This document shows positions 45,877 through 51,345 of a DNA stretch of 51,345 nt, piece by piece. The DNA lies in NCBI GenBank assembly GCA_016870915.1, contig VFZY01000011.1, positions 1 through 51,345 of the forward strand, given 5' to 3'. The translations under genes and the position numbers were made by a program. Positions within the stretch are counted from its first letter, which is position 1; every line of letters starts with the position of its first letter. The notes below the pieces were generated by a model that worked only from the letters and a program-made list of their open reading frames with translations, made no database searches and was not told the origin of the DNA. Source of the stretch: Acidobacteriota bacterium. Lineage in GTDB: Bacteria; Acidobacteriota; Terriglobia; Bryobacterales; Bryobacteraceae.

Positions 45877-48153
45877 CTAGTTGAGCGTGAGAAATTCGTT
45901 CGAATTGAAGAGGGTATGGCAGAGGTCCACCATCGCCGCGGCTTGCGCCTTACTCAACCCTGCGGGAATCACCGCCGGCAGCGGCACTTTGCTGGCACCC
46001 GCGTCGCCGGCATCCGCCGCCAGCCGCGCCTCCATGATGGGCGTATGGCGTTCCAGGAACTGCCGCGCGCTGGTTCGCTCGGATTCGGTCGCCGGACGCG
46101 AGAACGCCAACCGGTATGCGCGATCCACCTGGGCGTCGGTAGTCAGCCCGGGGTCGTTCAGAACGCGCTGCGCGAACGCGCGCGACCAATCCATCACCAA
46201 TTCGCTGTTCATCAGTTCCAGCGCCTGGGTTGGCGTCACCGTTGTGTTGCGCCGGGAACAGCTTTCGTGGCTGTCCGGCATGTCGAAAGCCTCGAACATC
46301 GGATATCGGGTGTTGCGCCGCACGAAGATGTAAATACTCCGCCGCGCGGCCTCCTGCTGGTCATCGGTGCTCTTCCAGCCGCCGCGTGTGACAACGCCAG
46401 CCGGAAGCGGCGGGAATGTTCCCGGTCCATACATCTTCGTGTTCAGCATGCCCGCCACCTGCAGCATCGAATCACGCAGGGACTCACCTTCAATCCGCCG
46501 CCGGTTATAGTGCCACAGAAGCTTGTTTGACGGGTCGATCCTGGCCGCCTCGGCCCGGTGCTGTGAAGACTGCTGATACGGGGCCGACAGCATGATTTCG
46601 CGGTGCAGCTTCTTGACGCTCCAGCCATTCTCCACCAGACGCGACGCCAGATAGTCCAGCAACTCCGGATGCGTGGGGCGTTCCCCCATCAGGCCAAAAT
46701 CGCTGGGTGTTCCGGCAATGCCGCGGCCGAAGTGGTAATGCCAGACGCGATTCGCCATCACGCGCGCCACCAACGGATTCGACGGGTCCGTGAGCCAACG
46801 GGCCAGCGCCGTTCGGCGGCCCGTCTTGCCGGCCGCGGGCGGCGGAACAATTGAGGCATTCGATGGGTCGAGAATGGACAAGAAACCCGGCTGCACCTCT
46901 TCCAGGGGAGCATCCCAGGCGCCGGCGCGCAGCACATGGGTCCGCGTTGCCGGCGTGCCGGTTTCGATCATTGTCTGCGCTATGGGCAACTCCCCGGGCT
47001 TCAATGAATCGAATGCCGCCAACTGCCTTTTCAACTCGGCATAACGCTTGGCGTCCGCGCCCTTCAGCTTCTTGGACGCGTCCGCTTCGGTGAACTTGAG
47101 CAGGATGCGCGACTGATAGTACATCTGCCACTGGAACGGCGTCCGCTTCCCGGGTTCCGCCGTGATCGAATCCTGCACTTCCGGCGGGTACTTGTCGAAC
47201 TCATCCTGGTAGAGCGTCTTGAGCGGCCCGGCAGTAATCTTGGACATTTCCGCCCGGATCGCCGCGGTTCTGGATTCCCAATCGGCAAGCCGGGCCGCAT
47301 GGGTGGCGCGCTCCGATTCCGGCGACAGGTGCACGGTGTCTTCGCTGTGCGTGCTGGCGAAGAACGATTGAAGCCGGTAGTAGTCCTTGTGCAGAATCGG
47401 GTCAAACTTGTGATCGTGGCAACGCGCGCAGCCATAGGTCAATCCCATGAAAACCGACCCCACGGTGTCGGTGACATCGTTCAGCAACTCCTGGCGGCGC
47501 TGCATCAGATTTCGAGCGTTGTACTCGTCGGGGAAGTGCCGGTTGAAGCCCGTGGCCACCAGAGCGTCAACGTTCCCAGGGAACATTTCGTCGCCTGCGA
47601 TCTGCTCCTGGATGAACCGGTTGTACGGTTTGTCGTCGTTGAAGGCCCGGATCACGTAGTCCCGATACCGCCACACGTTGGGGCGCGTCTCATCGGACTT
47701 GAATCCCTCGCTATCCGCGTACCGCGCAAGATCGAGCCAATGCCTCGCCCAGCGCTCGCCGTAATGCTTCGACTCCAGCAGCCGGTCCACCACGCGGGCG
47801 AACGCCTCAGGGCTCTGGTCGTTCAGGAACGCCTGCGTCTCTTCCGGTGTGGGCATCAGCCCGGTCAGGTCCACCGTGGCCCGCCGCAGCAGCGTTACGC
47901 GATCGGCGGGAGCCCCCGGGGCGATCCCCTTCGCCTCCAGTTTGGACGCGATGAACGCACCCACGGGCGTCCTTCCCCACTCGGAGTGTTTCACAGCCGG
48001 AACAGCCGGGCGCGAAACCGGCTGCAGGCTCCACCACTTCTTTTGAGCGGCGGAGAAATCGCGGCGGCTGGTCTCATTCGCAAGACCGGCCGTCAACGTG
48101 AGTAATGCCGCCAGAGCGGCGGAGGCGGGCGCCAAAATCCGGTAACGGTGCAC
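45877..48153 (-). CDS. DUF1549/DUF1553 exported protein, without PSCyt1
   Basis: A 758-aa exported protein with GTG start (GGGAG 6 nt upstream on the minus strand) and a signal peptide (about 1-25, ASAALAALLTLTAGLANE). It has DUF1549 (about 40-270; ERWARHWLDLARYADSEGF, then CARCHDHKFDPI near 245) and DUF1553 (about 430-740; ARVMANRVWHYHFGRGIAG and HREIMLSAPYQQSSQ). The N-terminal heme domain of the first copy (CHACH) is absent, so only the CARCH site could bind heme. It leads the DUF1501 gene. Divergent from the amidohydrolase. Confidence 0.92.
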   Translation of the reverse strand: MHRYRILAPASAALAALLTLTAGLANETSRRDFSAAQKKWWSLQPVSRPAVPAVKHSEWGRTPVGAFIASKLEAKGIAPGAPADRVTLLRRATVDLTGLMPTPEETQAFLNDQSPEAFARVVDRLLESKHYGERWARHWLDLARYADSEGFKSDETRPNVWRYRDYVIRAFNDDKPYNRFIQEQIAGDEMFPGNVDALVATGFNRHFPDEYNARNLMQRRQELLNDVTDTVGSVFMGLTYGCARCHDHKFDPILHKDYYRLQSFFASTHSEDTVHLSPESERATHAARLADWESRTAAIRAEMSKITAGPLKTLYQDEFDKYPPEVQDSITAEPGKRTPFQWQMYYQSRILLKFTEADASKKLKGADAKRYAELKRQLAAFDSLKPGELPIAQTMIETGTPATRTHVLRAGAWDAPLEEVQPGFLSILDPSNASIVPPPAAGKTGRRTALARWLTDPSNPLVARVMANRVWHYHFGRGIAGTPSDFGLMGERPTHPELLDYLASRLVENGWSVKKLHREIMLSAPYQQSSQHRAEAARIDPSNKLLWHYNRRRIEGESLRDSMLQVAGMLNTKMYGPGTFPPLPAGVVTRGGWKSTDDQQEAARRSIYIFVRRNTRYPMFEAFDMPDSHESCSRRNTTVTPTQALELMNSELVMDWSRAFAQRVLNDPGLTTDAQVDRAYRLAFSRPATESERTSARQFLERHTPIMEARLAADAGDAGASKVPLPAVIPAGLSKAQAAAMVDLCHTLFNSNEFLTLN

Positions 48154-48307
48154 GTCTACTCCCTAGAAAGCTTCGACCACGATGCTATCACGCCCGCGTG
48201 CGGGGCACAACCCTCGGCCTTACCTAACCATGTCTAAGACATGGCGTGCCTTAGCGCTCCAATCCCTTCCCGCCACGGGTCCGGAACAGTGCGATACTGA
48301 ATCCCAT

Positions 48308-49420
48308 ATGAAGTGCATTCCAGCGTGCCTCGCCTTGGCCGCCGTGATCGCCCTCGCTCAACCCAGGCCCACGGAGAAATCGAACCTGCCGCCTCTGACT
48401 TTTGAGGAGTACGAGCCCAGGACGGGCGTCGTCCTGCCGCAGCATCCGGTCACCCGCGCCAAGTTCCCCTTCATCGACGTTCACAACCATCAGAACGGCG
48501 CCATGGCCCCGGAGCAGTTGGACAAGCTGGTCAAGGATATGGACTCCATCAACCTTCAGGTGATGGTTAACCTGAGCGGCGGCTACGGCGACCGGCTTCA
48601 GGCCACCATCCGGAACATGAAGGGCGGCCAGTACCGGAACCGCTTTGTGGTCTTCGCCAATATGAACTTCGCCGGGCTCGACGATCCCGACTACCCCACG
48701 CGCGTGGCCAATCAACTCGAAGCCGATATCAAGGCCGGCGCGCAGGGGCTCAAGATCTTCAAGAATTTCGGCATGGACATGAAGGACGGCAAGGGCCAGC
48801 GCATCCACGTGGATGATGGGCGCTTCGACAAGGCGTTTGAGATCTGTGCCAAGTACAACGTGCCGGTTCTGATCCACACCGCCGAGCCACGCCAGTTCTT
48901 CGACCCCATCGACAAGAACAACGAACGCTGGCTGGAACTGAAACAGTTCCCCGGCCGCGCCCGCCCGCCGGAGCGATACCCCACCTGGCAGACCCTGATG
49001 GACGAACAGCACGCCCTTTTCGCACGCCACCCCAGGACGAAGTTTATCAACGCCCACCTGGGCTGGATGGGCGGCGATCTTGGCGCGTTGGGCAAGCTGT
49101 TTGACCGGCTGCCCAACGTCTACACCGAACTGGGCGCCGTGATCGCCGAGATTGGCCGGCAGCCTCGCTTTGCCCGGGAATTCTTCACCAAGTACCAGGA
49201 CCGCATCATGATGGGAAAGGATATCTGGAGCCCGCCGGAGTACCACATCTACTTCCGCATCTTCGAAACCGGCGACGAATACTTCGACTACTACCGCAAG
49301 CGTCATGCGTTCTGGAAGATGTACGGCATGGACCTCCCCGATGCCATCCTGAAGAAGATCTATTACAAGAACGCGTTGAAGGTCATTCCCGGCATCGACG
49401 CCAGCGCCTTCCCGCGGTGA
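48308..49420 (+). CDS. exported amidohydrolase-2-family metal hydrolase
   Basis: Amidohydrolase_2 TIM barrel with a signal peptide (MKCIPACLALAAVIALAQ), 370 aa from ATG 48308. Metal ligands are His-Asn-His in FIDVHNHQNG, His in VLIHTAEP, His in FINAHLGW, and Asp in MMGKDIWSPP. These fit the decarboxylase/hydrolase branch (as in amidohydrolase_2 proteins). GATACT sits 9 nt upstream and no Shine-Dalgarno is seen. The frame extends to 48182 but the residues there are not signal-like. Substrate unknown. Its stop overlaps crcB by GTGA. Confidence 0.85.
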   Translation: MKCIPACLALAAVIALAQPRPTEKSNLPPLTFEEYEPRTGVVLPQHPVTRAKFPFIDVHNHQNGAMAPEQLDKLVKDMDSINLQVMVNLSGGYGDRLQATIRNMKGGQYRNRFVVFANMNFAGLDDPDYPTRVANQLEADIKAGAQGLKIFKNFGMDMKDGKGQRIHVDDGRFDKAFEICAKYNVPVLIHTAEPRQFFDPIDKNNERWLELKQFPGRARPPERYPTWQTLMDEQHALFARHPRTKFINAHLGWMGGDLGALGKLFDRLPNVYTELGAVIAEIGRQPRFAREFFTKYQDRIMMGKDIWSPPEYHIYFRIFETGDEYFDYYRKRHAFWKMYGMDLPDAILKKIYYKNALKVIPGIDASAFPR

Positions 49421-49794
49421 ACCGCTATTTGGCCGTCATGGCGGGCGCCGCGCTGGGCGGATTGGCGCGATACCTGGTGGCCCAGGCGGTTCTTCCTTTG
49501 GCCGCGGGACGTTTCCCGTGGGCTACGCTCATTGTCAACATCACGGGCTGCTTCGCCATCGGCCTGTTGATGAGCCTGTACACCTCCGCAGCCGCCGTGC
49601 ACCCCAATTGGCGTCTTTTTTGCGTTACCGGCGTTCTGGGCGGGTTTACAACGTTTTCGGCTTTCGGCTGGGATACCTATGATGCCATGCGCTCCGGAAG
49701 CCGTCTGGTTGGCATCGCGAATGTCGCGGCCAGCGTTTTGGGCGGGTATGGAGCCGTGGTGCTTGGAGCCCGTATCGCATCCCGGGGCGGCTGA
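49417..49794 (+). CDS. fluoride ion channel CrcB/Fluc
   Basis: Dual-topology fluoride exporter, 125 aa with four membrane segments. Family marks are GGLARY (14-19), the pore Asn41 in VNITGCFAIG and GGFTTFSAF (75-83), the phenylalanine/threonine signature. The start is GTG with a GTGA overlap onto the amidohydrolase stop. No fluoride riboswitch precedes it, because the leader is the amidohydrolase gene itself, so fluoride control would have to come from elsewhere. A dimer of one gene is expected. Confidence 0.95.
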   Translation: MNRYLAVMAGAALGGLARYLVAQAVLPLAAGRFPWATLIVNITGCFAIGLLMSLYTSAAAVHPNWRLFCVTGVLGGFTTFSAFGWDTYDAMRSGSRLVGIANVAASVLGGYGAVVLGARIASRGG

Positions 49795-49896
49795 TTAGCA
49801 GGCAACGGCCCGGGCGGCAGCATTGGGTCCAAGCAGCGGGTCCAGGCAACGCCGCCGCCCGGCGTCGTCTTGCCGGTTGTTGCTTAAGGAGGAAAA

Positions 49897-49962
49897 GTGA
49901 ACGAAATGCGGTTGAAACGGCGGCCTCCTTCGCTACACTATTGGACAGAGTGCGTGCGATGA
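49897..49962 (+). CDS. possible 21-codon leader ORF
   Basis: GTG at 49897 follows the best Shine-Dalgarno in the neighbourhood (AAGGAGG, 49886-49892, 4-nt spacing) and opens a 21-aa frame, MNEMRLKRRPPSLHYWTECVR. Its TGA overlaps the ATG of the zinc-finger gene (ATGA). The same DNA holds a possible promoter (TTGAAA 49912-49917, 16-bp gap, TACACT 49934-49939), which would start transcription after the leader ORF, so the two readings compete. Confidence 0.35.
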   Translation: MNEMRLKRRPPSLHYWTECVR

Positions 49963-50177
49963 ACAATCCGGCTACCCTCTCCGGGCTCTCCCACGACGAT
50001 TGGATCAACCTTCAGGCCGCGGAAAAGTACATCTTCGGCGGCCTGAACGAAGACCAGCGCGACGCCTACGAGGAGCATTTCTTCTCCTGTTACGAATGTG
50101 CCGAGGAAGTGCGGTGGATGGCCATCTTTGAGGCCAAGGAAAAGAAAATCTTCGACGCCCCCGCCCCGGGCGTCTGA
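49959..50177 (+). CDS. small zinc-finger (anti-sigma-like) protein
   Basis: A 72-aa cytoplasmic protein with a ZAS/zf-HC2-like core: His-x3-Cys-x2-Cys in EEHFFSCYECAEEVRW (about 38-53) and flanking helices (AAEKYIFGGLNEDQRDAY, and AIFEAKEKK). It has no membrane helix, unlike the anti-sigma at 16732, and no sigma gene is adjacent. It may bind a sigma factor elsewhere, or be a DNA/protein-binding zinc domain. ATG 49959 is used; TTG 49941 upstream is in frame. Confidence 0.65.
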   Translation: MNNPATLSGLSHDDWINLQAAEKYIFGGLNEDQRDAYEEHFFSCYECAEEVRWMAIFEAKEKKIFDAPAPGV

Positions 50178-50208
50178 GCATTTTCTCATTCAACTGATCC
50201 GCCTGCGA

Positions 50209-50214
50209 TAAAAT
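50209..50214 (+). promoter_or_regulatory. -10-like hexamer before Cys-cluster gene
   Basis: TAAAAT (five of six) ends 9 nt before GTG 50224, with no Shine-Dalgarno between. Confidence 0.4.
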
Positions 50215-50223
50215 GACTGCATA

Positions 50224-50646
50224 GTGACTCGACGCCACGCCTGCGCGTTCCTGTTGGCAGCCGCTCCACTGCCCACGCTCGCGGCGGGACTCACCACCCT
50301 GCGCGGCAAGCTGGTTCAGAAGAAGGGGGAGGCTCCCTATCTGGACGTCGGCGGCAAACCAGTGGCGCTCGAAGGCGACGAGCCCACCAGCGGCGTCCTG
50401 AACGATGAACGCCTGGCCGGTGCGGACTTTGAAGTCGTCGGCCAGACCGTCGAGCCCGGCCGCATCAAAATCGAGCCCATTCATACCCGCAGCCTGTTCC
50501 TCTACCAGCAGGGCAAACGCCTCATGGTCACCTACTGGTGCGATATCTGCTACATCCGCACCTACACACCCGGTGTCTGCTGGTGCTGCCAGGATTGGAC
50601 GCGCCTTGATCCCAAGGATCCCGACACGCCCGACCCCAAGCCCTGA
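50224..50646 (+). CDS. exported Cys-cluster protein of unknown function
   Basis: A 140-aa protein with a Tat/Sec-like signal (MTRRHACAFLLAAAPLPTLAAG). The body is a beta-rich domain (LTTLRGKLVQKKGEAPYLDVGGKPV, in part) resembling a small OB-like or stress-protein fold. The C-terminal segment WCDICYIRTYTPGVCWCCQDW (113-133, in part) holds five cysteines in CxxC and CWCC spacings, suited to binding zinc, iron or a cluster, or to disulfide formation outside the cell. It starts with GTG and is followed 18 nt later by the epimerase-like gene. No family is recognised. Confidence 0.6.
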   Translation: MTRRHACAFLLAAAPLPTLAAGLTTLRGKLVQKKGEAPYLDVGGKPVALEGDEPTSGVLNDERLAGADFEVVGQTVEPGRIKIEPIHTRSLFLYQQGKRLMVTYWCDICYIRTYTPGVCWCCQDWTRLDPKDPDTPDPKP

Positions 50647-50664
50647 TTCTGAGACAATTGCGGC

Positions 50665-51108
50665 ATGCGATCCGCCCCGCTCCTGCTTTCATTCCTGGTC
50701 TCTTCCATGGCTTCCGCACAATACTTCTCAGAACTCGCCCGTGAAGACGGCTTCGAGATCGTCCGGCTGGTCAACGCCGGGTCGCGCACCGAAGTGCGCA
50801 TTGTTCCATCCCTTGGCGCCAATGCTTACAGCATGAAGGTGAACGGCCAGGAGATCTTCTGGTCTCCCTTCAAGACCCTCACTGAGTTCAAGGCCAAACC
50901 CACGCTCAACGGCAACCCGTTCCTCGCGCCCTGGGCCAATCGTATTGACGGCGACGGCTACACCGTCAACGGCAAGCGCTATCAACTGAACGGCGCGCTT
51001 GGGAACTTCCGGCGCGACGGGAACGGCAACCCCATCCACGGGCTGGTTGTCTACGCCAGCGAGTGGACCGTCGCTTCCCGCCTAGCCCGCTTTTCTCACG
51101 GCATCTGA
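50665..51108 (+). pseudogene. truncated aldose 1-epimerase (GalM)-like gene
   Basis: The first 134 codons read as an exported aldose 1-epimerase: signal peptide (MRSAPLLLSFLVSSMASA), YSMKVNGQEIFWSPFKTL, NPFLAPWANRIDGDGYT and the N-terminal half of the catalytic lobe, NPIHGLVVYASEWTV, with the His of the active site (HGL). Family members are about 330 aa or more. After EWTV (about 51069) the similarity stops and the frame ends after 14 unrelated residues at 51108. The C-terminal half with the catalytic Glu is absent. The gene is probably broken by an insertion or rearrangement whose junction is near 51065-51075. Confidence 0.65.
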
Positions 51109-51345
51109 TCGCAGCCCAAACTGACGCCGCGGACAAGCTCGAAATGACTCGTGCGGATCCTCCGCGGGTGTCTCGGTCAGAAATTTGCGGCAAAATGGCT
51201 GCCGCATACCGTCGCTCGGAGCACCCGAAGGGTGAAAATGGGCCGTCCATACGCGCTTCTCCGGTCCGCTGCAAAAATGCGGAATGAATAAGTCCGGTGT
51301 TTGCTTCACGCAGTTTTTTCAGCAGCGCAGGTTCGCGTGAACTTG
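51109..51345. other. non-coding right edge with stacked hairpins
   Basis: No gene is supported. Three short hairpins lie within 90 bp: GCGGA-TCC-TCCGC (51153-51165), TGCGGCA-7nt-TGCCGCA (51186-51206), and CACCC-GAA-GGGTG (51222-51234). The DNA is AT-richer than the rest of the window. Its origin (element end, structured RNA or unassembled rearrangement) is not clear from the sequence. Confidence 0.5.

Noticed and set aside
44380-46530. 716-codon plus-strand frame across the second DUF1501/DUF1549 pair
   Set aside because: It spans two real opposite-strand genes and the gap between them, and its translation is histidine/arginine-rich, without motifs.
49380-49417. Fluoride riboswitch before crcB
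   Set aside because: The crcB GTG overlaps the amidohydrolase stop, so the upstream sequence is coding and no aptamer fold is visible.

Overview
The window is GC-rich, tightly packed bacterial chromosome. It looks like an Acidobacteriota of the Solibacter/Bryobacter type. That placement is inferred from content: sulfatases, two DUF1549/DUF1553 + DUF1501 pairs, a PEP-CTERM protein, a Kgd-type 2-oxoglutarate dehydrogenase, a YjhG-type dehydratase, YpdA (bacillithiol-type reductase) and many exported proteins with Tat-like or Sec signals. No rRNA, CRISPR array or complete insertion sequence was seen.

Left edge (1-2495): the end of an integrated element. It carries a P27-like terminase small subunit gene and a tyrosine integrase gene, and stops at the 3' end of a tRNA-Val(CAC) gene. 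An 11-bp direct repeat lies between the integrase and the tRNA. From 2496 onward the sequence reads as resident chromosome.

2.6-18.9 kb: the minus-strand set accD, yjhG-like dehydratase and seven-heme cytochrome c, divergent from thiG. Next come a sugar isomerase (Hyi family), CbiX and a flavin reductase in overlapping order; two sulfatases flanking a Fes-type esterase; two TPR proteins; an ECF sigma / zinc anti-sigma / LTxxQ membrane protein module; a rhodanese; and an MBL-fold hydrolase.

19-31 kb: DUF1549/DUF1553 + DUF1501 pair, tRNA-Gln(CTG), enolase-superfamily protein, ypdA-alaS, a TerC-family protein, a PEP-CTERM protein and an acyl-CoA carboxylase beta chain.

31-44 kb: kgd with a coupled membrane protein, a MATE exporter coupled to a class I glutamine-amidotransferase-like hydrolase, then a long co-directional run rpsA, ihf/hup, HIT, quinone oxidoreductase, S51 peptidase and spermidine-synthase-like membrane protein. 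A near-consensus promoter and a leader of about 180 nt precede rpsA.

44-51.3 kb: a second DUF1549/DUF1553 + DUF1501 pair (minus), an amidohydrolase coupled to crcB/fluC, a small zinc-finger protein with a possible 21-codon leader ORF, a cysteine-cluster exported protein, and an aldose 1-epimerase gene cut off after about 134 codons, where hairpin-rich non-coding sequence begins.

Gene starts fall into two groups. Genes inside operons overlap (ATGA/GTGA/TGATG) or have a Shine-Dalgarno sequence. Many stand-alone genes instead have a TANNNT hexamer 7-9 nt before the start codon and no Shine-Dalgarno, which suggests leaderless or nearly leaderless mRNAs.
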